Positions 6,954 to 14,026 of a stretch of DNA of 19,982 bases are shown here, in pieces; the stretch's first letter is position 1, and each line of letters opens with the position of its first letter. Where the stretch lies: positions 1 to 19,982 of the forward strand of contig CAZOWW010000109.1 of assembly GCA_964583765.1 (NCBI GenBank), read 5' to 3'. Under the pieces are notes generated by a model. It was not told the DNA's origin. It saw only the letters and a program-made list of their open reading frames with translations, and searched no databases. The stretch is from CAZOWW01 sp964583765 (GTDB lineage: Bacteria; Actinomycetota; Actinomycetes; Actinomycetales; Kineosporiaceae). The translations under genes were made by a program, and so were the position numbers.

Positions 6954-9386
6954 GTGTCGGTGTCCCTCCCACAGCCGGTCGACTCGTCCGTGGCGGTACC
7001 GGTGATCCTTCCCGGCATCCCCACCCGGATCGCCCAGGAACTCCAGGTCCGCGAGGGCCAGGTGCAGGCGGCCGTCGATCTGCTGGACGGCGGGGCCACG
7101 GTCCCGTTCATCGCCCGGTACCGCAAGGAGGTCACCGGCGCCCTGGACGACACCCAACTGCGCACGCTCGAGGAGCGGTTGCGCTACCTGCGCGAGCTGG
7201 AGGAGCGACGCGCCGCCGTCCTGGAGTCGGTACGGTCCCAGGGCAAGCTCACGCCCGAACTGGCGGAGCAGATCATGTCCGCGGAGTCCAAGGCCCGCCT
7301 CGAGGACGTCTACCTCCCGTACAAGCCGAAGCGGCGCACCAAGGCCCAGATCGCCCGGGAGGCCGGTCTCGAGCCCCTCGCGGACCGGCTGCTCACGGAC
7401 CCCTCCCAGGACCCGCAGGCCGCGGCCGCGGAGTTCGTCGACCCCGACCGGGGAGTGGCCGATCCCGCCGCGGCACTGGAGGGTGCCCGGGCCATCCTCG
7501 TCGAGCGGTTCGCGGAGGACGCCGACCTCATCGGGGAGCTCCGCGAGCGCCTGTGGCAGCGCGGGCGGCTTCGGGCACAGGTCCGCGAGGGCAAGGAACA
7601 GACCGGGGCCAAGTTCGCCGACTACTTCGAGTACGACGAAGCGCTACCGAGTCTTCCCTCCCACCGGATCCTCGCGATGTTCCGCGGGGAGAAGGAGGAG
7701 ATCCTCCAGCTCACCGTCGAGCCCCCCGAGGACGACGACCCGCTCGCCCCGGGCACGACCGCCGGCCCGGTGCTCGGCTCGGCGGAACGGGCCGTCGCGA
7801 CCCGGTTCGGGGTCGCCGACCGCGGCCGTCCCGCCGACCGCTGGCTGCTCGACACCGTCCGCTGGGCCTGGCGCACCCGGATCCTGCTGCACCTGGACGT
7901 CGACATGCGGGTGCGACTTCGCCAGGTGGCCGAGGACGAGGCCGTGCGGGTCTTCGCCGGCAACCTGCGCGACCTTCTCCTGGCGGCTCCGGCCGGCACC
8001 CGCCCCACCCTCGGCCTGGACCCGGGCCTGCGCACCGGGGTGAAGGTCGCCGTCGTCGACGCCACGGGCAAGGTGGTCGACACCCGGGCCGTCTACCCGC
8101 ACGTGCCCCACCGGCGCTGGGACGAGTCGCTCGCGGTCCTCGCCCAGCTGGCGCGGACCCATGCCGTGGAACTCATCGCCATCGGTAACGGCACCGCCTC
8201 GCGCGAGACCGACGCCCTGGCCGCGGAGCTCATCGCGCGCAACCCCGACCTGCACCTGACCAAGGTCAGCGTCTCCGAGGCGGGTGCCTCCGTCTACTCC
8301 GCCTCCGCGTTCGCCGCCGCCGAGATGCCCGACCTGGACGTCTCCCTGCGCGGGGCGGTCTCGATCGCGCGGCGCCTGCAGGACCCGCTCGCGGAACTGG
8401 TCAAGATCGACCCGAAGTCCATCGGGGTGGGCCAGTACCAGCACGATCTCGCCGAGGGCCGGCTCGCCCGGTCGCTGGACGCCGTGGTCGAGGACTGCGT
8501 GAACGCGGTCGGCGTGGACGTCAACACCGCCTCCACGCCGCTGCTGCGCCGGGTCTCCGGGATCAGCGAGTCCCTGGCCTCGGGAATCGTGGCCCACCGC
8601 GAGGCGAACGGCCCCTTCCGCACCCGTCAGGACCTCAAGAAGGTGGCCCGGCTCGGTCCCAAGGCCTTCGAGCAGGCCGCGGGCTTCCTGCGGATCGTCG
8701 GGGGAGCGGACCCGCTGGACTCCTCCAGCGTGCACCCCGAGGCGTATCCCGTGGTCCGACGCATCCTTCGCACCACCGGGCACAGCCTGCCCCAGCTGAT
8801 CGGCAACACCGCGACCCTGCGGCGGATCGACCCGGCCGCCTACACCGACGACTCCTTCGGCCTGCCCACGGTGACCGACATCCTGCGCGAGCTGGAGAAG
8901 CCCGGCCGCGACCCCCGACCCGCCTTCGCCACGGCGACCTTTGCGGCCGACATCACCACCCTCGCGGACCTGCGCCCCGGACAGATCCTGGAGGGCGTGG
9001 TCACCAACGTGGCGGCGTTCGGCGCGTTCGTGGACATCGGCGTGCACCAGGACGGTCTCGTGCACGTGTCCGCGCTGTCGCACGAGTTCGTCAAGGACCC
9101 CCGGGACGTCGTCAAGCCCGGCGACATCGTGCGGGTGAAGGTGCTCGCCGTGGATCTCGCACGCGCACGGATCTCGCTCACCCTCCGCCTCGACGACCAG
9201 CTCCCGAAGGCGGAAGGGAACACTTCAGAACGTTCCGGTCAGAATCGCCCGGCGGGTCCCCGCCGGCCGGCCAACCCGGGGCGCAGCCCCCGTCCCGCAG
9301 CGGCCGCCCCCCAGGGCGCCCTGGCCGATGCCTTCCGCAGGGCCGGGTACGGTGTGGGGTCGGGGCCGTCGTCCACCGGGCGCTGA
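6954..9386 (+). CDS. tex: Tex family RNA-binding transcription accessory protein
   Basis: Tex binds nucleic acid, associates with the transcription machinery and affects gene expression and stress tolerance; it acts in the cytoplasm. The domain order matches the family. A helical Tex N-terminal region (PTRIAQELQVREGQVQAAVD, then FIARYRKEVTGALDD) is followed by a YqgF/RNase H-like fold starting near residue 352 (TLGLDPGLRTGVKVAVVD). Helix-hairpin-helix repeats begin near 517 (VDVNTASTPLLRRVSGIS, then REANGPFRTRQDLKKV). An S1 domain occupies about 673-745 (GQILEGVVTNVAAFGAFVDI). The length of 810 residues is slightly above the usual 770-790 because of a basic Pro/Arg/Ala tail after the S1 domain, ending ALADAFRRAGYGVGS. 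GTG 6954 is chosen because AGGAAGGTGG lies about nine bases upstream; reading further upstream gives Arg/Gly/Pro text without similarity to Tex. Confidence 0.96.
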   Translation: MSVSLPQPVDSSVAVPVILPGIPTRIAQELQVREGQVQAAVDLLDGGATVPFIARYRKEVTGALDDTQLRTLEERLRYLRELEERRAAVLESVRSQGKLTPELAEQIMSAESKARLEDVYLPYKPKRRTKAQIAREAGLEPLADRLLTDPSQDPQAAAAEFVDPDRGVADPAAALEGARAILVERFAEDADLIGELRERLWQRGRLRAQVREGKEQTGAKFADYFEYDEALPSLPSHRILAMFRGEKEEILQLTVEPPEDDDPLAPGTTAGPVLGSAERAVATRFGVADRGRPADRWLLDTVRWAWRTRILLHLDVDMRVRLRQVAEDEAVRVFAGNLRDLLLAAPAGTRPTLGLDPGLRTGVKVAVVDATGKVVDTRAVYPHVPHRRWDESLAVLAQLARTHAVELIAIGNGTASRETDALAAELIARNPDLHLTKVSVSEAGASVYSASAFAAAEMPDLDVSLRGAVSIARRLQDPLAELVKIDPKSIGVGQYQHDLAEGRLARSLDAVVEDCVNAVGVDVNTASTPLLRRVSGISESLASGIVAHREANGPFRTRQDLKKVARLGPKAFEQAAGFLRIVGGADPLDSSSVHPEAYPVVRRILRTTGHSLPQLIGNTATLRRIDPAAYTDDSFGLPTVTDILRELEKPGRDPRPAFATATFAADITTLADLRPGQILEGVVTNVAAFGAFVDIGVHQDGLVHVSALSHEFVKDPRDVVKPGDIVRVKVLAVDLARARISLTLRLDDQLPKAEGNTSERSGQNRPAGPRRPANPGRSPRPAAAAPQGALADAFRRAGYGVGSGPSSTGR

Positions 9387-9431
9387 GGGCGACCTGTGTG
9401 TGAGCCGGCATCAGGCTGAGCGCACCTCGGT

Positions 9432-9437
9432 TAGGCT
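9432..9437 (+). promoter_or_regulatory. -10-like box TAGGCT between convergent genes
   Basis: TTAGGCT at 9431-9437 matches the TANNNT pattern of housekeeping -10 elements and is identical to the box upstream of garA. No clear -35 is seen. On the plus strand it points only toward the opposite-strand deacetylase gene, so any transcript would be a short RNA or an antisense RNA. Confidence 0.3.
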
Positions 9438-9465
9438 CCCCGTGGCGTGGTCGGAGGACCGCACC

Positions 9466-9495
9466 ATGACCCCGTGTGACCGGTGGAGCCGGTGA
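9466..9495 (+). CDS. Nine-codon reading frame with strong ribosome site
   Basis: ATG at 9466 is preceded by GGAGGA at 9453-9458 with seven bases of spacing, the best-placed ribosome site in this gap. It encodes MTPCDRWSR and stops at TGA 9493-9495. Nothing it could lead into lies on the plus strand for 1 kb. It could be a true micropeptide, a regulatory leader of a small RNA, or chance. Confidence 0.25.
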   Translation: MTPCDRWSR

Positions 9496-9512
9496 CCAGA
9501 CGTGGAGGGAGT

Positions 9513-9541
9513 TGCCGTGGGCTGCCGCGACCACCACGGCA
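9513..9541. terminator. Hairpin between convergent genes
   Basis: TGCCGTGG (9513-9520) pairs perfectly with CCACGGCA (9534-9541) across a 13-base loop. It lies 78 bases beyond the last base of the deacetylase gene and 126 bases beyond that of tex, so it could end either transcript. The lack of a T-tract is usual for actinobacterial terminators. Confidence 0.45.
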
Positions 9542-9618
9542 GTGTCACGTCCCCCACCCGGTGCCGGCGGCGGGTCGACCGCGCCGTCCGGTGCACGGAC
9601 CCGGCCCTGTGTCCGGTC

Positions 9619-10494
9619 TCAGCGCAGGTCGGGCTCGATCCCGGCGAACACGTCGTCGAGCAGCTCCCGACCGGGGCGCCGCCCGGCCGAGGTCAGTCGC
9701 GAGCGGTCCGTGAACCACTCGTAGCGGAACGCGCGCCGGTAGAGCGGTCCGGGCAGTTTGAGGAAGACCTGCAGGGTTCGCAGACCCGTGTCGGCGGCGC
9801 CCTGGCTCACGTGTGCGGCCATCGCGGCCCGCTTGTCCCAGATCACTGCACCAACGTCGATGCGGTGCGTAAGCTGCTCCGACGGTGTGTACGCCTGTGC
9901 CAACCGCGCAGGGGAGAAGTCGTCGGGAACGCGGGGGAACCGATGAACCAACCGAGCGGCGCGCACGAGTTGCCGCCGATCGACCGTGGCCTCAAGAACA
10001 ACCGGCGTCCCGGCCAGCACGGCGGCCCGCGCCCCGACCCGGTGCACCTGGATGTGATCGGGATGTCCGTACCCCCCCGTGGGGTCGTACGTGGTCAGCA
10101 CGTGCGCCCCCTCCTCCCGGAGCAGGGCGGCCAGGCGACGCGCGGGTTCCTCGACGTCCCGCACCGCGAAGCCCGGCCCGCGCCCGTCCCGGTCCTCGTG
10201 CGCATCCTGCGGGGCCACCCCGGGGGTGCGGGGATCCAGTCCGCTGTCCGGGTAGCCCAGACACTCCACCCGCGCACAGCCCAGGAGACGGGCCGCCGCA
10301 CGCAGTTCGCCGAGCCTGCGCTCGTGGAGCGGTCCCGCTTCCCGCACGTCCTGCGAGGTCAGGCCGCGCTCACCGGCGGTCGCGGTGACGAGCACCACCC
10401 GGTGCCCGGCCGCCGCGGCCTTGGCGAGCGTGCCCGCCGTGAGCAGGGCCTCGTCGTCGGGGTGAGCATGGAAGGACACCAACGTGTAGGTCAC
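9619..10494 (-). CDS. PIG-L/LmbE family N-acetylglucosaminyl deacetylase
   Basis: The enzyme is a zinc-dependent de-N-acetylase of the family that includes MshB and Mca (mycothiol pathway) and eukaryotic PIG-L (second step of GPI anchor assembly). Both metal motifs are visible: HAHPDDE at 9-15 and GGYGHPDH at 140-147; H11, D14 and H147 correspond to the zinc ligands and D13 to the catalytic base. HERRLGEL near residue 57 is also typical. Length is 291 residues from GTG 10494, normal for the family. An in-frame GTG at 10554 would add 20 residues (SPGAGHTESAAIGETRS) that look non-conserved and lie wholly within dyad sequence, so the shorter form is preferred, though neither start has a good ribosome site. 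It is divergent from a GT4 glycosyltransferase, which suggests the two act in sequence: sugar transfer, then deacetylation. Whether it is the mycothiol enzyme or works on a lipid-linked sugar cannot be decided here. Confidence 0.88.
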   Translation of the reverse strand: MTYTLVSFHAHPDDEALLTAGTLAKAAAAGHRVVLVTATAGERGLTSQDVREAGPLHERRLGELRAAARLLGCARVECLGYPDSGLDPRTPGVAPQDAHEDRDGRGPGFAVRDVEEPARRLAALLREEGAHVLTTYDPTGGYGHPDHIQVHRVGARAAVLAGTPVVLEATVDRRQLVRAARLVHRFPRVPDDFSPARLAQAYTPSEQLTHRIDVGAVIWDKRAAMAAHVSQGAADTGLRTLQVFLKLPGPLYRRAFRYEWFTDRSRLTSAGRRPGRELLDDVFAGIEPDLR

Positions 10495-10498
10495 GGAG

Positions 10499-10525
10499 CG
10501 AGTCTCGCCGATCGCGGCGGACTCG
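10499..10525. promoter_or_regulatory. First of two adjacent 27-bp dyads in a divergent gap
   Basis: CGAGTC, a single T, CGCCG, a four-base centre ATCG, CGGCG and GACTCG make an 11-bp stem with one unpaired base. It ends four bases from the GTG of the deacetylase gene, so in that mRNA it would fold directly before the start codon and hide the ribosome site. As DNA it could be an operator. Confidence 0.5.
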
Positions 10526-10527
10526 GT

Positions 10528-10554
10528 GTGCCCGGCTCCCGGGGAGTCGGGCAC
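10528..10554. promoter_or_regulatory. Second of two adjacent 27-bp dyads in a divergent gap
   Basis: The arms GTGCCCGGCTCC and GGAGTCGGGCAC surround a three-base centre CGG. All twelve positions pair if one G-T is allowed. It is two bases away from the first dyad and 26 bases before the glycosyltransferase ATG. Same length, different arm sequence. Confidence 0.5.
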
Positions 10555-10580
10555 GAAGGACGCGAGGCCGGAGCGGCGGT

Positions 10581-11825
10581 ATGAGGATCGCCCACGTCAG
10601 TGACTTCTACCTGCCGCGGCTCGGCGGCATCGAGATGCACATCCACGACCTGGCCACCCGCCAGCTCGCCGCCGGTCACGATGTCGAGATCATCACGACC
10701 TCCCCGGAGGGTTCCTCCCGTGCCGCCGTACCCGAGGCCTACCGCGCCTCCCCGTTGACCGTGCGCCGACTGGTCCGGGGGCCGCTGGGGGTCTGCCACC
10801 CCTGCGCGCCGGCCAGGGTCAGGCGCGCGATTGCCGAGGGCAAGTACGACGTGATCCACGTCCATGCCGGGGTGCTCTCCCCGGCGTCCTTCTTCGCGAT
10901 CCATGCCGGGGCCTCGCGCCGGATCCCGACCGTGGTCACCATGCACTCGGTGCTCGCCTGGGCGGCGCCGCTCTTCCGGTTCTTCGACTTCCCCCTGCAC
11001 TGGACCCGCTGGCCGGTGCAGTGGACCGCGGTGAGCGACCTGGCGGCCGAGCCGCTCCGCCGGCTGGTGCCCGAGCAGGGCGACCTCGCCGGGGTGCGGG
11101 TGCTGCCGAACGGCGTGGACATCGACTCCTGGCAGGTGCAGGCCGAACCCCGGCAGGACGACGACGTGCTGGTCGCCGCGGTGATGCGGCTGGCCGGACG
11201 CAAGCGCCCCCTGCCCCTGCTGCGCATGCTTCGCCAGGCCCGCGAGCAGGTGCCCGCCGGGGTGAGGATGCGGGCCGTGATCGCGGGGGACGGGCCCTCG
11301 CGCCGAGCCATGCTGCGGTACCTGTCACGGCACCAGATGACCGACTGGGTGCAGCTCGCCGGACGGCTTGATCGGGACGAGGTGCGCCACCTGCTCGCCC
11401 GCGCGGACGTCTTCATGGCCCCGGCGTCGCTGGAGTCCTTCGGCATCGCCGCGCTCGAGGCCCGGTGCGCGGGCGTGCCCGTGATCGCCCCGGTGGTCTC
11501 GGGAGTGGCTCGGTTCATCGAGGACGGCGTCAACGGCGCCCTCGGCGCGGACGACGACGCCATGGCCACCGCCCTGGCCCAACTCGCCGCGGACCCGGCC
11601 CGCCGGGCCGCGATCCGGATGCACAACCAGAACGAGCTGCCGCCGTTCAGCTGGGAGGAGACGCTGGCCCGCACCTGGCTGGCCTACGACGCCGCCGCGC
11701 AGCTCGCCGCCGGCTTCGGGCCGGACCGCTGGTCCCTGAACGGGCCACCACCGCCCCCGTCCGCGGCGCGCGGAGCCGTGCACCAGGGACGCGGCGCGCG
11801 CCTCACCCGGCGGGGGACCCGATGA
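10581..11825 (+). CDS. GT4 family glycosyltransferase, PIG-A-like N-terminus
   Basis: A retaining GT-B glycosyltransferase that should use a nucleotide sugar in the cytoplasm. The N-terminal acceptor domain opens with MRIAHVSDFYLPRLGGIEMH, which resembles the start of PIG-A-type N-acetylglucosaminyl-phosphatidylinositol transferases and, more loosely, other GT4 enzymes. The C-terminal donor domain has VRVLPNGVDIDSW, AGRKRPLPLLRML, AGDGPSRRAML and the EX7E pair E285/E293 in ESFGIAALEA, followed by GVPVIAPVVSGVARFIEDG. Length is 414 residues, including a Pro/Arg-rich tail of about 35. The ATG has GGAG at 10570-10573, seven bases upstream. It overlaps the next gene by four bases (ATGA), so the two are translated together. 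Sugar and acceptor are not determinable from sequence; an inositol-lipid acceptor is inferred from its neighbours. Confidence 0.9.
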   Translation: MRIAHVSDFYLPRLGGIEMHIHDLATRQLAAGHDVEIITTSPEGSSRAAVPEAYRASPLTVRRLVRGPLGVCHPCAPARVRRAIAEGKYDVIHVHAGVLSPASFFAIHAGASRRIPTVVTMHSVLAWAAPLFRFFDFPLHWTRWPVQWTAVSDLAAEPLRRLVPEQGDLAGVRVLPNGVDIDSWQVQAEPRQDDDVLVAAVMRLAGRKRPLPLLRMLRQAREQVPAGVRMRAVIAGDGPSRRAMLRYLSRHQMTDWVQLAGRLDRDEVRHLLARADVFMAPASLESFGIAALEARCAGVPVIAPVVSGVARFIEDGVNGALGADDDAMATALAQLAADPARRAAIRMHNQNELPPFSWEETLARTWLAYDAAAQLAAGFGPDRWSLNGPPPPPSAARGAVHQGRGARLTRRGTR

Positions 11826-12655
11826 AGCGCAGGGTGGCGAACATCCTCCACGAGCAGCTCGCCCCGGGCCGCAGCCCGGTCCGGCCCTGGCTGGCCGGCG
11901 AGATCGCGATCATGCTCATCCTCATCAGGGTGTACGACTACGTGCGTTCGCTGGCGGCGACCCGGCGGTCCGCGGCGGAGCACAACGGGCAGCAGATCCT
12001 TCGCCTGGAGCAGTACCTGCACCTGGATCTCGAGCAGGGCACCAACCACTGGCTCGCCGCACATCATGTGGTCCAGGCCCTCGCCGCCGGCTGGTACCAG
12101 TTCGCGCACCTGAGCTTCGCCCTGGGGGCGTTCCTCTGGTGCTACGCGTTCCGTCCTCGCTGCTACCGCGCGCTCCGGAACGCCCTCATCATGATCAACA
12201 TGGTGGGCCTGGTCGTGTTCGCCGTGACCCCGGTGATGCCCCCGCGGCTCCTGCCGTTCATGCACTACGTGGACTCGGTCGCCGCCGCCGGCTTCGGCAC
12301 CTCCCCGGAGGGGCCCGTCCCCGCCGACCAGTACGGCGCGATGCCGTCCCTGCACATCGCCTGGGCGCTCTGGGTCGCCGCGGCGTTCATCCTGTCCGGC
12401 AGGCGGCAGGAGCGGTGGCTCTGGTGCCTGTACCCGGTGGTGACCGCCGTGGTCGTGGTGGTCACGGCCAATCACTACGTGCTGGACGTCGTGGCGGGCG
12501 CCGTCACCGGGGGCACCGCACTGTGGATCGCGTTCCGGCTGCTGCCCCGATTTCGCCGACGGACCGGCGCGATTCAGATGACGCGGCGCCGCCACAACAC
12601 GAACGCCACGCAGGCCCCGGGCACCAGAGGCCCCCAGACCGTGACGATCCGGTAG
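11822..12655 (+). CDS. PAP2 superfamily membrane enzyme, Aur1/inositolphosphotransferase-like
   Basis: A polytopic membrane protein of 277 residues with about six hydrophobic helices. The active-site signature of the Aur1-like branch is clear: MPPRLLPF near 139, MPSLHIAW at 174-181 and NHYVLDVVAG at 217-226, with H178, H218 and D222 as the likely catalytic triad. Members remove or transfer phospho-head groups on lipids; Aur1 itself transfers inositol phosphate to ceramide, and bacterial relatives act on inositol lipids or as lipid phosphatases. The ATG lies within the stop of the glycosyltransferase gene, giving tight coupling and a likely shared substrate pathway. The last 27 residues (from IQMTRRRHNT) are hydrophilic and are encoded opposite the end of the convergent flippase-like gene. 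Confidence 0.85.
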   Translation: MKRRVANILHEQLAPGRSPVRPWLAGEIAIMLILIRVYDYVRSLAATRRSAAEHNGQQILRLEQYLHLDLEQGTNHWLAAHHVVQALAAGWYQFAHLSFALGAFLWCYAFRPRCYRALRNALIMINMVGLVVFAVTPVMPPRLLPFMHYVDSVAAAGFGTSPEGPVPADQYGAMPSLHIAWALWVAAAFILSGRRQERWLWCLYPVVTAVVVVVTANHYVLDVVAGAVTGGTALWIAFRLLPRFRRRTGAIQMTRRRHNTNATQAPGTRGPQTVTIR

Positions 12656-13668
12656 GCCATCACGGCCGCGATCGCGACCGTGTCCGGCACGCCCACGCTC
12701 ACGAGCCCACCCGTCAGCCCGACGTCCAGGGTCCCGAACCCGCCGGGGGAGGGCACCAACTGGCTCGCGGCCACGGTGACCAGGTAGACGGCCGCGACCT
12801 CGGGCACGTCCAGCCCCGAGCCGACGGCCCGCAACACGCAGGTGAGGATCAGCACGTGCAGGACGGGGATGGTCACCGATCCCGCCCAGAGCAGCGCCCC
12901 CTTGCGGGGGTTCCGCAGTACGAGGCGCAGGTTCGCCCGCTCCGCCCGCAGGTTGCGCCGGAGCTGCTCCCAGCGCCGGCGGAAGGCTCCCCGGGCCGCC
13001 GCCGCCCGGATCCGCAGCCACAGACGCAGCAGCCCGACCGCCGCCGCGGCCAGCGCCAGCCCGACCACGACCGTCAGGGTGATCGCCCAGGTGGTGCCGA
13101 GCGAGCTCCACCAATGGCGCAGGCCGTCCCCGATCTGCCGGACGCCGTTGCCGACCACCGCCCGGGGGGACGGTCCGTGATGGGGGCGGCCCCGGCGCAG
13201 GCGCGGTGCGACGACCGCCGCCACCACCATGAGGCTCAGGTGGACGAGCACTCCTGCGGCGTGGTTGACCGCCTGCGCCGTCAACGCCGAGGTCCTGCTC
13301 AGACCCTGCCGCCGCAGGAAGCGGAGGTTGACCGCGACGCCGCCCGCCCCCGAGGGCACGAAGTGGTTCGCGAAATCGGCGGCGATCTGCACGGCGAAGG
13401 TCCGCAGCACGGGCACCCGGTGGGCCAGGGCGGCGAGCTGGGTCACCGTGCCGGCCGCCCAGAGCAGACAGGTCAGGCCGCCGGCGAACAACAGCCAGCT
13501 CACGTGCGAGTTCGAGACCGCCTGCCAGCCTGCGGACACCGCCGTCCGGTCCCGCAGGATCAACAGGACGAGCAGGGCCGCGACCCCGAGAGCCACCACG
13601 GTGCGCAGGGCCGAACCGGATCGTCCGCCCGCTCCGGACCTCGTCACGGCCCCGGTCGGGGCGCTCAT
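12574..13668 (-). CDS. UPF0104 / LPG-synthase-TM family flippase-like membrane protein
   Basis: This polytopic protein (364 residues from ATG 13668) belongs to the family that also forms the membrane, flippase half of MprF. Two family signatures are present: NHFVPSGAGGVAVNLRFLRR at 101-120 and QLVPSPGGFGTLDVGLTGG near residue 315, the second with D where many members have E. Helices include 21-38, 56-72, 137-155 and several toward the C-terminus. Members move or shelter lipid-linked sugars or aminoacyl lipids across the membrane. Here the neighbours point to a glycolipid. ATG 13668 has GGAAGAG about eight bases upstream; GTG codons up to 120 bases further upstream are alternatives, but that text is low in hydrophobic and conserved residues. 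It ends inside the convergent PAP2 gene. Confidence 0.85.
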   Translation of the reverse strand: MSAPTGAVTRSGAGGRSGSALRTVVALGVAALLVLLILRDRTAVSAGWQAVSNSHVSWLLFAGGLTCLLWAAGTVTQLAALAHRVPVLRTFAVQIAADFANHFVPSGAGGVAVNLRFLRRQGLSRTSALTAQAVNHAAGVLVHLSLMVVAAVVAPRLRRGRPHHGPSPRAVVGNGVRQIGDGLRHWWSSLGTTWAITLTVVVGLALAAAAVGLLRLWLRIRAAAARGAFRRRWEQLRRNLRAERANLRLVLRNPRKGALLWAGSVTIPVLHVLILTCVLRAVGSGLDVPEVAAVYLVTVAASQLVPSPGGFGTLDVGLTGGLVSVGVPDTVAIAAVMAYRIVTVWGPLVPGACVAFVLWRRRVI

Positions 13669-13948
13669 CCCGGACTCTTCCGGAACCTCCGGAAGACGGG
13701 GGACGAGTCGCTCCCCTGATCCGGGAACCGACCCGGCCTCCTGCTCCACGATCTGCCGCCCCCCAAAGCCGTCTCCCTCCACCGTGACGCGTCCCCCGCC
13801 GTGTCCCGCCCGCACAGACGCCCGCGGACGGGCGCGGCAGCCCACGATAGTCGTCCGGAGCCGCATCGAGCCCCGCCGTTCGGCTCGACCCCGGTCACCG
13901 GTCATCCCGCGAGCACCGCGCCTCACCACCACGGTCGCCCCACGCACG

Positions 13949-13991
13949 CCACGGCCGCCCCGCGCCCCGGGGGGAGGCGAGGCGGCCGTGG
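13949..13991 (-). terminator. Second hairpin after GH130
   Basis: CCACGGCCGCC (13949-13959) and GGCGGCCGTGG (13981-13991) form a perfect 11-bp stem across a 21-base GC-rich centre that can itself pair partly. It begins 36 bases after the GH130 stop codon in the direction of transcription. Together with the hairpin before it, this is the strongest terminator candidate in the window. Confidence 0.6.
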
Positions 13992-14002
13992 TCCTGACGG
14001 GA

Positions 14003-14020
14003 GGGCGGCCGACGCCGCCC
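14003..14020 (-). terminator. First hairpin after GH130
   Basis: GGGCGGC (14003-14009), the four-base loop CGAC and GCCGCCC (14014-14020) make a perfect 7-bp stem-loop six bases after the GH130 stop codon. It lacks a T-tract, as is common for GC-rich actinobacterial terminators. Confidence 0.55.
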
Positions 14021-14026
14021 GTCCGG

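Larger units (their letters stand above)
9387..9618. other. 232-bp gap between convergent tex and PIG-L genes
   Basis: Tex ends at 9386 and the deacetylase gene ends at 9619 on the other strand. The gap carries a -10-like TAGGCT at 9432-9437, a nine-codon reading frame with a strong ribosome site at 9466-9495, and a hairpin at 9513-9541. There is no full gene. Confidence 0.6.
13669..14026. other. 358-bp gap before the flippase-like gene
   Basis: The gap follows the GH130 gene and precedes the flippase-like gene, both on the minus strand. It begins (from the GH130 side) with two hairpins at 14003-14020 and 13949-13991. A weak -10-like TATCGT on the minus strand at 13844-13849 is the only promoter candidate. 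No gene is supported inside. Confidence 0.5.

Noticed and set aside
9431..9445. TTAGGCT looked like half of an iron-regulator (DtxR/IdeR) box.
   Set aside because: The second half of the palindrome is absent here and at the garA copy; a -10 element explains it better.
9502..10584. A 360-codon plus-strand frame opposite the PIG-L gene, with GGAGGGAG before a GTG at 9517.
   Set aside because: The text is Arg/Pro/Gly-rich without domains, while the minus strand encodes an intact metal-dependent deacetylase. High GC content keeps the antisense frame open.
11684..13114. A 476-codon minus-strand frame across GT4, PAP2 and the flippase-like gene.
   Set aside because: It is antisense or out of frame to three well-supported genes and has only His/Arg/Gly/Asp-rich low-complexity text.
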